64,000 nt of DNA from DTU015 sp964641455 (GTDB lineage Bacteria > Bacillota > Sulfobacillia > Fermentithermobacillales > Fermentithermobacillaceae). Position numbers and translations under genes: made by a program. The notes beneath the pieces were generated by a model. The model searched no databases, was not told the origin of the DNA, and was given only the letters and a program-made list of their open reading frames with translations. Below, piece after piece: positions 9,262-16,519 of this stretch. The stretch lies in the NCBI GenBank assembly GCA_964641455.1, contig CAZXLH010000001.1:62001-126000 (forward strand), read 5' to 3'. Each line of letters starts with the position of its first letter. The first letter of the stretch is position 1.

Positions 9262-10730
9262 ACCAAAAAGGATTATGGGATAATCAGCCTGAGGAAATTA
9301 CCGTCTTAAAACCCAAACATGTTTCCGGCGAAACCAGGCCTAGCCTCAGGGCTCCGTTGGCGCTTAGGATGACGCCTTTGAATTTAGACGAATTTTTGGG
9401 GCAAGAGGATTTGATGGGCCCAGGGAAGGCTCTTAGGCGGTTAATCGAAAGCGACAGGATCGTGTCGATGATTTTCTGGGGGCCGCCGGGTACCGGCAAG
9501 ACTGCGCTTGCACGGCTGATATCATCTAAGACCAATTCGTATTTCAAGCAATTGTCGGCAGTTACTTCCGGGGTGCAGGATGTTCGCAAGGCAGTGGATT
9601 TTGCCCGTACAGCCAGGAAAGCCGGACGCAACACTATCCTGTTTTTAGATGAAATTCACCGGTTTACCAAATCTCAGCAAGACGCACTTTTGCCACATGT
9701 AGAAGATGGCACTATTGTACTTATTGGCGCCACGACGGAAAACCCGTATTTTTCCGTCAATTCTGCGCTTCTTTCAAGAGTGAGAATATTTAAGTTTGAG
9801 CATCTTTCGCCATCACATATACGAGTGATGTTAGAAAGGGCCATAAACGACCCTGATAGAGGGTTACCGGCGTCGCAAACGAAGACGAAAACCAGAGAAA
9901 AAACGAAGCTGTCGGAAGCATACGGGAGTGAACAACCTGGTAATGAACATCCTTGTAGTGAACAATCCGGTCTGGAAATTGAAGATAAGGTGCTTGATCA
10001 TATAGTTGCATATTCAAAGGGGGATGGGCGTACTGCTTTGAATGTGCTTGAAGCTATCTATAATGCAAGTGACATTATTGATGGCAAGAAAGTTTTGACC
10101 CTTGAAAAAGCCTTGGAAGTAACGCAGAGCCCGATTGTCTTGTACGATAAGACAGGTGACTGGCACTATGACATCATTTCAGCCTATATCAAGAGCATGA
10201 GGGGGAGCGATCCTGACGCTGCTCTTTATTGGCTTGCCCGAATACTTCATTCCGGGGAAGATCCCAGGTACATAGCCAGGCGCCTTGTTATATGCGCATC
10301 AGAAGATGTAGGATTGGCTGATCCTATGGCTCTCGTATTGGCAGAGTCTGCTTTCAGGGCAGCGGAACACCTTGGAATGCCTGAGGCCAGAATACCTCTG
10401 GCCCAGGCTACAGTGTACGTAGCTCTTGCTCCTAAGTCTAATTCTGCTTACCTGGCAATAGACAGAGCGATTGAAGATGTCAAGGCTGAACCGGCTTATC
10501 GTGTGCCTTTGCATTTAAGGGGAACAGGTTACTCAGGGGCACAGAAACTTGGCCATGGCGATGGGTATCTTTATCCTCATAATTACCCCGGGCATCATGT
10601 TGAGCAACAGTATCTTCCTAAGCCACTTCAAGACAGAAAATATTTTGAGCCAGGTGAGAACGATTGTATTAAGGTTAGCGGGATACGACAGCCTAAGGCC
10701 AAGGGGCCTGCTTCTAATGAAGATCGGTAA
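9258..10730 (+). CDS. rarA: replication-associated recombination protein A (RarA/MgsA AAA+ ATPase)
   Basis: AAA+ clamp-loader-like ATPase that acts at stalled replication forks. Walker A GPPGTGKTA is at about 75-83 and Walker B FLDEIHRF at about 129-136. The C-terminal tetramerisation half includes the DPDAALYWLARILHSGEDPR segment typical of the family. At 490 aa it is some 40-60 residues longer than usual. The extra length sits in a hydrophilic insertion around residues 205-240, which contains three 5-residue repeats (SEQPG, NEHPC, SEQSG) encoded by 15-bp units at 9927-9971, and in a Lys/Pro-rich C-terminal tail. ATG overlaps the aldolase stop. Confidence 0.95.
   Translation: MNQKGLWDNQPEEITVLKPKHVSGETRPSLRAPLALRMTPLNLDEFLGQEDLMGPGKALRRLIESDRIVSMIFWGPPGTGKTALARLISSKTNSYFKQLSAVTSGVQDVRKAVDFARTARKAGRNTILFLDEIHRFTKSQQDALLPHVEDGTIVLIGATTENPYFSVNSALLSRVRIFKFEHLSPSHIRVMLERAINDPDRGLPASQTKTKTREKTKLSEAYGSEQPGNEHPCSEQSGLEIEDKVLDHIVAYSKGDGRTALNVLEAIYNASDIIDGKKVLTLEKALEVTQSPIVLYDKTGDWHYDIISAYIKSMRGSDPDAALYWLARILHSGEDPRYIARRLVICASEDVGLADPMALVLAESAFRAAEHLGMPEARIPLAQATVYVALAPKSNSAYLAIDRAIEDVKAEPAYRVPLHLRGTGYSGAQKLGHGDGYLYPHNYPGHHVEQQYLPKPLQDRKYFEPGENDCIKVSGIRQPKAKGPASNEDR
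9927..9971 (+). repeat. three 15-bp tandem units inside rarA
   Basis: Units at 9927-9941, 9942-9956 and 9957-9971 follow the pattern AGTGAACAACCTGGT with a few substitutions. They stay in frame and encode SEQPG / NEHPC / SEQSG in a loop insertion of RarA. Confidence 0.8.
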
Positions 10731-11141
10731 CTTTGCAACCTGCATGAGTTTACCGGAGTTAAACCGGGCTTTCTATTGGGGGCTGACAACCTACGACAGT
10801 CTTCTTCTGGCGATACCCGTTAATGGCAAGCGAGTATCGAAGAGGGCTGACAACCTACAACAGTCTTCTTCTGGCGTATGAGAGTTTTCTTATCTGGAAT
10901 ACCTCCTGCTGACAAACCAATTCTCGGCAAGTTAACCAGGTCAAACTACCGAAGATTGAGCACCTCATAGTACTTGGGTACAAGATGCCGGTTTGGTATA
11001 AGCACCGCTTTTATAGAGTACAAGCACTGTTTTCATGTATTCGTTTTGGATAATCGCAACTATGTATGGGAAAAATCTTTGTAATGAGATTGAGGCTGAT
11101 TCTTGCTTGAGGAGTTAACCAGAACAATGGAGGCGTTGGAG
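10731..11141. other. gene-free stretch between rarA and a zinc-ribbon protein
   Basis: Holds the 33-bp direct repeat described separately. No convincing gene is present; the one open frame that runs through it is out of phase with rarA and has no family likeness. AGGAG-like sites at 11109-11114 and 11129-11133 belong to the next gene. Confidence 0.4.
10780..10876. repeat. 33-bp direct repeat, two copies 64 bp apart
   Basis: Copies at 10780-10812 and 10844-10876 begin GGGCTGACAACCTAC and end CTTCTTCTGGCG. They differ at one position (G/A) and are separated by 31 unrelated bases. Function unknown. Confidence 0.85.
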
Positions 11142-11375
11142 ATGATTTGCCCAAAGTGCAAGAGCAGAGCCATAGGGAAGATTGGGTACAATCAGTACTA
11201 TTGCTGGGATTGCAATATCGAGTTTGTGCCTACGGAAAACGGTGTCAGAATGTATAGGCTGGAGCCTAACGGAACTGCTATGCCTGAGTCTTTTGAGAGT
11301 GTGGCACAGACTTTTGCTACACAGATTTCTGAGCCGTCTGATGAGGAACAGACAGATACTTTACCCGAGGATTGA
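11142..11375 (+). CDS. small zinc-ribbon protein
   Basis: A 77-aa protein with two CxxC knuckles (C3-P-K-C6 and C21-W-D-C24), spaced as in a zinc ribbon, and then an acidic tail of about 45 residues. I do not recognise a named family. Small proteins beginning MxCPxC are often nucleic-acid or protein-binding zinc ribbons. ATG 11142 is chosen because TGGAGG lies 8 nt upstream and the first knuckle then sits at the N-terminus; TTG 11103 or ATG 11127 would add 5-13 residues. It is followed by two membrane-protein genes in the same direction. Confidence 0.6.
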   Translation: MICPKCKSRAIGKIGYNQYYCWDCNIEFVPTENGVRMYRLEPNGTAMPESFESVAQTFATQISEPSDEEQTDTLPED

Positions 11376-11466
11376 ACCGGTGATGTTAAAGAGCCTATGT
11401 TTTAAGGCCGTGAAATGTGGATATGCTTTGGGAGCACTAATCGGAAAAAAGGAGTTGTATCTTCGT

Positions 11467-11661
11467 ATGAAAAACCGTACGTTTTGGGATGGGCTGGCAA
11501 TGGGAGCCATTGCAGGAATCGTTCTCAGCCTGGTTATGTTTTCAAGAGAGAGAATGACTCCAATGGAGCAATCCAGAATGAAAATGGAGCGCACTGCAAG
11601 GCGGGCATGGAGAAGAGCCCAAGGCAGTGTCGGACGTATGGTAGGAAGGTTCTCTGACTGA
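11467..11661 (+). CDS. small membrane protein, YtxH-like
   Basis: A 64-aa protein: a short N-terminus, one transmembrane helix at about 10-24 (AMGAIAGIVLSLVMFS), then a strongly basic amphipathic tail rich in Arg, Met and Gln. This shape resembles YtxH-type general-stress membrane proteins, but the length is too short to be sure. GGAG at 11451-11454 is 12 nt before ATG 11467; an in-frame TTG at 11455 is too close to it. The stop codon lies 3 nt beyond the proposed start of the AI-2E transporter, so translation of the two is probably coupled. Confidence 0.55.
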   Translation: MKNRTFWDGLAMGAIAGIVLSLVMFSRERMTPMEQSRMKMERTARRAWRRAQGSVGRMVGRFSD

Positions 11662-12709
11662 AAAATCCAAGCGTAAGAAGACGCTTTCGTTTGCACTTCT
11701 TGCTTCGCTTATAGTTCTGCTTCTTGTTCTGGTTCGCGGTATCCTTGCGCCATTCATCCTGGCTGCTTTCTTAAGTTATGTATTAGAGCCTCCTGTTGCC
11801 CTATTTCAGCGGCGTGGTATGTCCAGGTCTGGAGCGATATTATTTGTCTATTTAATTATTTTTACCACGCTCACTTTGCTTGGGCTTTACTTTGTGCCAC
11901 GTTTTTTCAGCGACTTAAGGGAACTGTCTTTGGCTATACCGGGTTACATAGAGAGCATACGGCAATTTTCAGCCAAAACCCAGCAATTAAGCACAGAGTA
12001 CAATATCCCTGAAAGCTTCGTACAGGGGGTTACAAATGCTCTTGCAGGGCTTGAAACACAGTTGGTAACTGCAGGCGAGAAAACGGTTGACGTTGTTTTT
12101 TCCTCGGCTGCCTTAGCGTCATATCTGTTGCTTGCACCGGTAATTGCGTATTACATACTTAGGGACATTAACAAATGGAGGCACAAAGCCGTAATCAGCA
12201 TGGCCGGGTACCCGCTTCCTTATATTGATCTTGTAAGAAGCATAGATGGAGTATTTTCCGGATTTATTCGCGGCCAGTCTTTGGTTGCACTTTTTGTGAT
12301 GGTAATGGTTTGGACTGTTTCAATTTTTCTAGGCCTAAAATATGGAGCTGTTTTAGGAGTTCTAAGTGGGCTTGGAGAGTTCATTCCGTATTTTGGGCCT
12401 TTAATCGGCAACCTTCCTCTTCTTGTTGTAGCATTCTTGAAATCGCCTGTTACCGGGCTTTGGGCTCTGGTTCTTGTTGGGTTCATACAGTGGTTTGATT
12501 CAAGTATTGTAGTCCCAAGGGTGACAGGTGAAAGGGTAGGGCTTCATCCGCTATGGGTAATATTCGCTATTTTTGCCGGCGGAGAGATTTTCGGCTTTTG
12601 GGGGATCTTCCTTGCTGTGCCTCTGGCAGGAATATTCCGCGTAATATTTGAGTTCGGCAAAGTCATTTTATTCGGCGAGGCTAATCCCGGCACTAACTCC
12701 GGGCACTGA
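11654..12709 (+). CDS. AI-2E family transporter (PerM/YueF-like), probable CTG start
   Basis: Polytopic membrane protein of the AI-2E exporter / PerM family, 351 aa if read from CTG 11654. The N-terminal 55 residues, including the first hydrophobic helix and the SYVLEPPVALFQRRG segment typical of the family, lie upstream of the first ATG at 11819. No ATG, GTG or TTG exists in this frame between the TAG at 11642 and that ATG. GGAAGG at 11644-11649 precedes the CTG. The later region IPYFGPLIGNLPLL and a C-terminal helix pair also fit the family. The substrate cannot be inferred; members range from quorum-signal export to Na+/H+ antiport. The last codons run into a 12-bp-period repeat. Confidence 0.82.
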   Translation: MTEKSKRKKTLSFALLASLIVLLLVLVRGILAPFILAAFLSYVLEPPVALFQRRGMSRSGAILFVYLIIFTTLTLLGLYFVPRFFSDLRELSLAIPGYIESIRQFSAKTQQLSTEYNIPESFVQGVTNALAGLETQLVTAGEKTVDVVFSSAALASYLLLAPVIAYYILRDINKWRHKAVISMAGYPLPYIDLVRSIDGVFSGFIRGQSLVALFVMVMVWTVSIFLGLKYGAVLGVLSGLGEFIPYFGPLIGNLPLLVVAFLKSPVTGLWALVLVGFIQWFDSSIVVPRVTGERVGLHPLWVIFAIFAGGEIFGFWGIFLAVPLAGIFRVIFEFGKVILFGEANPGTNSGH

Positions 12710-12798
12710 CCCGAGTACCAACCTTGGCACTGACCCCGGTATTAACCCTGGCACCACTGATCTCGGCACTAACTCTGGGCACTAGCCCCGGCACCTAA
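12685..12798. repeat. degenerate 12-bp-period repeat at the 3' end of the AI-2E gene
   Basis: About nine units resembling CCCGGCACTAAC, mostly 12 bp with 13-15 bp variants. The array begins inside the last codons of the transporter gene and runs about 90 bp past its stop. Confidence 0.75.
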
Positions 12799-12913
12799 AG
12801 GTACTTGAATCCTTACTGCGAACCTATAGCCTAGAAGCACGCTTTAACCAATAATTGTGTTCCGGTTTGTAGTCCAGTCCCGGAAGACAGAGATCTTAGC
12901 GAAGGACTCCCCG

Positions 12914-13325
12914 GGCGGCTCACCACGTGTACCAACAAGGCTCGTTTCTGATAAAAGAACCCATCGAGTGGNNNNNNNNNNNNNNNNNNNNNNNNNNNNN
13001 NNNNNNNNNNNNNNNNNNNNNNNNNNNNNNNNNNNNNNNNNNNNNNNNNNNNNNNNNNNNNNNNNNNNNNNCAGGTGTACCAATGACGCCTGTTTTCGAT
13101 GAAAGAACCCATCGAGTGGCTCACCACGTGTACCAACAAGGCTCGTTTCTGATAAAAGAACCCATCGAGTGGTACATGAGATGTACCAATTATCGCGATT
13201 TTCGTGTGATTGCTGCTCGAATGGTACACCAGGTGTACCAATGACGCCTGTTTTCGATGAAAGAACCCATCGAGTGGCTCACCATGTGTACCAACAACCC
13301 TCGTTTTCAGTATTTCCCTTGGAGC
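12914..13325. repeat. 53-bp tandem repeat array with two alternating unit types
   Basis: Units end with AACCCATCGAGTGG and carry GTACCAA. Type 1 (CTCACCACGTGTACCAACA start) is seen ending at 12971 and at 13120-13172. Type 2 (CAGGTGTACCAATGACG core) ends at 13119 and occurs again at 13225-13277. A diverged 52-bp unit lies at 13173-13224 and a partial one from 13278. Unit junctions form inverted repeats, e.g. GGTACACC-A-GGTGTACC at 13223-13239 and GGTACAT-GAG-ATGTACC at 13171-13187. The scaffold gap sits inside the array, so the copy number is unknown. Confidence 0.85.
12972..13071. other. assembly gap (100 N)
   Basis: Exactly 100 unknown bases, the conventional placeholder for a scaffold join. 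It interrupts the 53-bp array. Confidence 0.98.
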
Positions 13326-13389
13326 AATGCTAAGAAGGAACACGTTGGTTACTTGTAGAAGATGCCTTTCGTAGGGAGGAGGTTTTTAT

Positions 13390-14235
13390 ATGACGAAAAA
13401 GATTGGCGTCATTGGGGCAGGCACTATGGGCAGGGGAATTGCCGAATCATGTCTTGTGGCAGGTTACGAGGTTGTTCTGATTGATTCAACCATTGAATTG
13501 GCTCGCAAGGGGTATGAAGGTATAGACAGGAGTTTTGATAGAGGTGTCAAGAGAGAGAGGATAACCGCTGAAGCCAAAGATGAGATGCTTGCAAGGCTTA
13601 CATATTCTGATAATTACGATGAACTCGAAAATGCTGAAGTTATTTTGGAAGCAGTATTTGAAGATTTGGGAGTCAAGAAAGAGGTTTTGCCGAAAGTCTC
13701 TCAGGTGGTCGGTAAAGACGTGCTCATAGGTTCAAATACTTCTTCTTTGAGCATTACCAAGATGTCAGAAGCAGTCAGCAATCCTGGCAGATTCCTGGGA
13801 ATACACTTCTTCAACCCTGTGCCTGTTATGAAACTTGTAGAAGTAATCAAGGGTGATGATACATCTCCTGAGACTGTGGAGAGAGCCAAACAACTGTGCA
13901 AACACTTAGGGAAAACTCCGGTAATTGTTAAAGAATCACCGGGGTTTGTGGTCAATCGCCTTTTATGCCCTATGCTCAATGAAGCAGCTTACCTTTTGAT
14001 GGAGAATGTGGCATCGGCTGAAGATATTGATACGGCCATGAAACTTGGAGCCAATCATCCTTTGGGGCCCTTGTCTCTTGCAGATTTAATCGGCATAGAT
14101 GTGCTCTATGCAATTATGGATACTTTGCATAAGGATTTCAAAGACGAAAAATACAAGCCATGCCCACTGCTTAAGCAAATGATAGATAAAGGGCATCTTG
14201 GCCGGAAAACAGGACGTGGATTCTTTAAGTATTAA
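13390..14235 (+). CDS. hbd: 3-hydroxybutyryl-CoA dehydrogenase
   Basis: Reduces acetoacetyl-CoA to 3-hydroxybutyryl-CoA (or the reverse) with NAD(P)H, in butyrate-type fermentation or acyl-CoA oxidation. The Rossmann motif GAGTMG is at residues 8-13, and the catalytic histidine is H139 in HFFNPVPVMKLVEV. The C-terminal half carries the helical dimerisation domain ending GRKTGRGFFKY. 281 aa is the family norm. ATG follows GGGAGGAGG. It stands alone here, without crotonase or thiolase genes, and is followed by a terminator. Confidence 0.95.
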   Translation: MTKKIGVIGAGTMGRGIAESCLVAGYEVVLIDSTIELARKGYEGIDRSFDRGVKRERITAEAKDEMLARLTYSDNYDELENAEVILEAVFEDLGVKKEVLPKVSQVVGKDVLIGSNTSSLSITKMSEAVSNPGRFLGIHFFNPVPVMKLVEVIKGDDTSPETVERAKQLCKHLGKTPVIVKESPGFVVNRLLCPMLNEAAYLLMENVASAEDIDTAMKLGANHPLGPLSLADLIGIDVLYAIMDTLHKDFKDEKYKPCPLLKQMIDKGHLGRKTGRGFFKY

Positions 14236-14382
14236 GTCAATCAACTCACCCAGGGTTTATTTGTTGCAATAATGTATTCAAACTGTACATCTACTCGTAC
14301 ATGCTGAGAATATGTCGCCGAGGGAATCAAAAAAAGCGGCTGGCAGTGCAATACGCATAAGCAAGTGTCAAAGGATGTACGA

Positions 14383-14404
14383 AAGGGGGCATGGGCCCCC
14401 TTTT
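14383..14404 (+). terminator. Rho-independent terminator after hbd
   Basis: A stem of AAAGGGGG (14384-14391) with CCCCCTTT closes over a short loop and runs into TTTTC. It lies between hbd and the convergent gene on the other strand, 150 bases after the hbd stop. Confidence 0.7.
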
Positions 14405-14497
14405 CATTGTTCTTGCGCTGTAGGTAGCGGTAATCTGCGGCGGCTCACCAAGGGGCGCCGGGCATGGCGCTTCACACAAAACCGGTTCAAGCCAGAG

Positions 14498-14986
14498 TCA
14501 AAGTTTATAACCTATTTTTCTCAGGAATGAATGGCGTGCTTCAATGTCGTCGGGGCCTTCAACGCCCTTTGGAGAGTTGCCGTCTATGACACCCATTATT
14601 CCGCGGCTTTGCTCTGTTTTGGCCACAACTACTTGAACCTCGTTTGCAGTAGCGCAGAATATGTTAACCACTTCAGGAACCATTTTGATGTTGTTCAAAA
14701 CATTTACGGGGAATCCGTTTTCCATAAAGATAATAAAAGCGTGGCCGGTTCCCAGGTTTACAGCGTTTTTCTCGGCAAGTTCAATTAAAGCCTCATCGTT
14801 TCCGGCTGTTCGTACGAGGCACGGGCCGCTTGCCTCCAGAAATGCGATTCCGAACTTGATTCCGCCGCCGGCATTTGCCATGGCTTCATACAGGTCTTCC
14901 ACTGACTTAATGAAATGTGACTGTCCAAGGATCATATTGAGGTTTTCGGGTTTATCAATGCTTACAAGTTCAAATTCAAGAGACAT
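14498..14986 (-). CDS. adenosine-specific kinase family protein
   Basis: At 162 aa it closely resembles the adenosine-specific kinase family (PF04008) first described structurally from archaea. Recognisable segments are the GQSHFIKSVEDLYEA start, GIKFGIAFLEASGPCLVR, GTGHAFIIFMENGFPVNVLN, and the closing RGIMGVIDGNSPKGVE. The family is proposed to bind or phosphorylate adenosine, but the physiological role is poorly known. A TCTCC (GGAGA on the coding strand) precedes the start. It is monocistronic as far as can be seen; the PIN toxin gene lies 160 bases upstream on the same strand. Confidence 0.85.
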   Translation of the reverse strand: MSLEFELVSIDKPENLNMILGQSHFIKSVEDLYEAMANAGGGIKFGIAFLEASGPCLVRTAGNDEALIELAEKNAVNLGTGHAFIIFMENGFPVNVLNNIKMVPEVVNIFCATANEVQVVVAKTEQSRGIMGVIDGNSPKGVEGPDDIEARHSFLRKIGYKL

Positions 14987-15147
14987 GGCATCTCCTCCAA
15001 ACGTAATTGTCCCTTTACTGCCTTATGAGAATGTTTATTTCCGGCTTGATGGTGAACTTTAACGTTAAACCATGTGTTAGTCATTCTACCACAAGCTCAC
15101 AATTTCCCTGCTTTTGAGGAGATACTTTGATTTCGTAGCGTGCTTGG

Positions 15148-15624
15148 CTATTCAACAGGTAAATCATCGCCTACATAAACAATCTTGCTTGCGGGCAGAA
15201 TTTCTTGATTATGAACTACCGGATCTGCGGTTACAAGAGTGCCGTCCATGCTTTGGGCAAAGTACAAAGAAATTCCGGTATTGAGCTGAATGCCTTGATG
15301 GTCTAACATAGCCTTGGCTGTTTCTAATGCACATTGTTTTGTAACAGCTTCAACTTGAATAGGAAGTTGGTCGAGCAAAGCCACAAGTTCAACAAACGCG
15401 TCAGGATAATCAGTTATTCCCTTAAGGTAAATCATCAGCATATCCAATGCCGAAACTGTTATTTTAGAACCACAACTGTGGCATTGCTCCAAAATCCTTT
15501 GGATTACAGCGCCTTTTGGCTTTCCTTCAAGATATGCGATCAGTGCTGAAGCATCAAGGATACAAGGTGAGTCGTCGCAAAGTATAGGCTTATCTTCTGT
15601 ATTTGAATTAGAAAATAGTTTCAT
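15148..15624 (-). CDS. PIN-domain protein, probable VapC-like toxin
   Basis: A 158-aa PIN-domain ribonuclease candidate. The first catalytic Asp is D24 in CILDASALIAYLEG, the middle helix bundle follows, and the C-terminal GTLVTADPVV segment supplies late acidic residues. An unusual hydrophilic extension of about 20 residues precedes the PIN core. The gene starts 4 bases inside the end of the AbrB-type gene (ATGA overlap), the order antitoxin-toxin expected for a type II module. Target RNA unknown. Confidence 0.75.
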   Translation of the reverse strand: MKLFSNSNTEDKPILCDDSPCILDASALIAYLEGKPKGAVIQRILEQCHSCGSKITVSALDMLMIYLKGITDYPDAFVELVALLDQLPIQVEAVTKQCALETAKAMLDHQGIQLNTGISLYFAQSMDGTLVTADPVVHNQEILPASKIVYVGDDLPVE

Positions 15625-15824
15625 TGCATATCTTCCTCATTGGTTTCTTGCCTGTTAAAGAACCCCAGCCCATGTCTTACCGGGTTCTCGAACTCGGGCA
15701 CTAAAATTAATTTTCCTTCATGATCGTAGACAGCAAATTTGGTACCGGGTTTCAAATCAAGCTTGTTTCTGATTTGCACTGGGATAACTACCTGGCCCCT
15801 GGTGGAAAGCGATGTCTTGTGCAT
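15621..15824 (-). CDS. AbrB/MazE-type antitoxin
   Basis: A 67-aa protein with a SpoVT/AbrB swapped-hairpin DNA-binding domain in its first 45 residues (STRGQVVIPVQIRNKLDLKPGTKFAV). The C-terminal tail ends in NEEDMQ, the likely toxin-binding part. It overlaps the downstream PIN toxin gene. Such antitoxins repress their own promoter, which should lie just upstream (15825-15960), but I did not find a clear operator. The start ATG follows a weak GCGAGGTGA-type site. Confidence 0.82.
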   Translation of the reverse strand: MHKTSLSTRGQVVIPVQIRNKLDLKPGTKFAVYDHEGKLILVPEFENPVRHGLGFFNRQETNEEDMQ

Positions 15825-16135
15825 TTACATTCACCTCGCAAAAAGTGACGCTTACTCTCGCCGGTTTTAGCGTTTTTTCCAGTTTAGCCGCATCCGCTGT
15901 ATCGAAAATCTCCTGGCCATCTCGGCCACGTTGTTGCAAATAATATAGTCTGTGCGCTTGAATCATTTCGTTTTCTTATTATGTCCGAAAAATCGGGAGA
16001 AGATATCCTTGGCAGGGCTCAATCGAAAATGTTCAGAAGTGTAAAATGTTTGGTCTATATTGAAATTCTCTAAGATGTTAGAGAACATATAACCAGTTTC
16101 AGAAAGTGCCATCAATAATGCGGAGGTGCTAAACA
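15825..16135. other. divergent intergenic region between antitoxin and glutaredoxin genes
   Basis: Expected to hold two divergent promoters. The rightward part contains the inverted repeat listed at 16066-16085. A 69-codon frame on the minus strand overlaps the antitoxin gene out of phase and has no family likeness. Confidence 0.4.
16066..16085. promoter_or_regulatory. candidate operator upstream of the glutaredoxin-like gene
   Basis: A perfect 8-bp inverted repeat, TTCTCTAA-GATG-TTAGAGAA. A TATATT at 16056-16061, with a weak TTCAGA 18 nt further upstream, could be a promoter, which would put the palindrome at about the transcription start. The regulator is unknown. Confidence 0.5.
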
Positions 16136-16375
16136 ATGGCAGAACGTGAAGTAGTAGTGTATTCGACTCCTACGTGCCCTTGGTGCACAAGAGCCATGGA
16201 TTACCTAAGGCAGGCCGGAGTTGATTTTGAAGAAAAGGACGTTTCTGTTGATATTCAGGCTGCCCGTGAAATGGTAAAGGTTTCGGGCCAAATGGGTGTT
16301 CCGGTTTTGACAATAGACGGGAATGTTGTCGTAGGTTTTGATAAGAACAAGATTGATCAACTTCTAGGATTGTAA
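16136..16375 (+). CDS. glutaredoxin-like protein
   Basis: A 79-aa glutaredoxin/NrdH-type thiol oxidoreductase. The active site C14-P-W-C17, the GVPVLTIDG cis-proline segment near 60 and the GFDKNKID tail match the small glutaredoxin-like proteins of anaerobes that shuttle electrons from thioredoxin reductases. ATG follows GCGGAGGTG. It is a single-gene unit with an upstream palindrome and a downstream terminator-like hairpin. Confidence 0.88.
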   Translation: MAEREVVVYSTPTCPWCTRAMDYLRQAGVDFEEKDVSVDIQAAREMVKVSGQMGVPVLTIDGNVVVGFDKNKIDQLLGL

Positions 16376-16400
16376 CCAAACAGACGCCTAAAGTTTATGC

Positions 16401-16427
16401 AGGGGGAGAATTCAAGTTCTCCCCCTT
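16401..16427 (+). terminator. hairpin terminator after the glutaredoxin-like gene
   Basis: A 10-bp perfect stem (AGGGGGAGAA 16401-16410, TTCTCCCCCT 16417-16426) with a 6-nt loop. The T-tract after it is short (TTGAT), so strength is uncertain. It could also serve the convergent cotF gene. Confidence 0.65.
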
Positions 16428-16519
16428 GATACTTACAGCCTTTTGAGGCCTGTGTTTTGCCTCTGTTAAGGCCGGCTCAAGTATTTCTGTCCACAAAGGT
16501 TGGCAGACACGTATTGTTT

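Larger units (their letters stand above)
12799..13389. other. gene-free repeat region upstream of hbd
   Basis: Contains the 53-bp tandem array and an assembly gap. Apparent long frames on both strands exist only because the run of N was read through and because the repeats lack stops; a 53-bp period is not a multiple of three. The final 60 bases should hold the hbd promoter. Confidence 0.5.

Noticed and set aside
12914..13325. CRISPR array
   Set aside because: There are no constant repeats with unique spacers; units are contiguous and themselves repeated, and no cas gene is nearby.
12831..13343. Long open frames through the 53-bp array on both strands, with repeated peptides such as LDGFFYQKRALLVH
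   Set aside because: They run through the 100-N gap, and the 53-bp period shifts frame at each unit. The openness comes from the repeat's composition.
13320..13389. Rex binding site before hbd
   Set aside because: No TTGTGA/TCACAA-type inverted repeat could be found in the 60 bases upstream.
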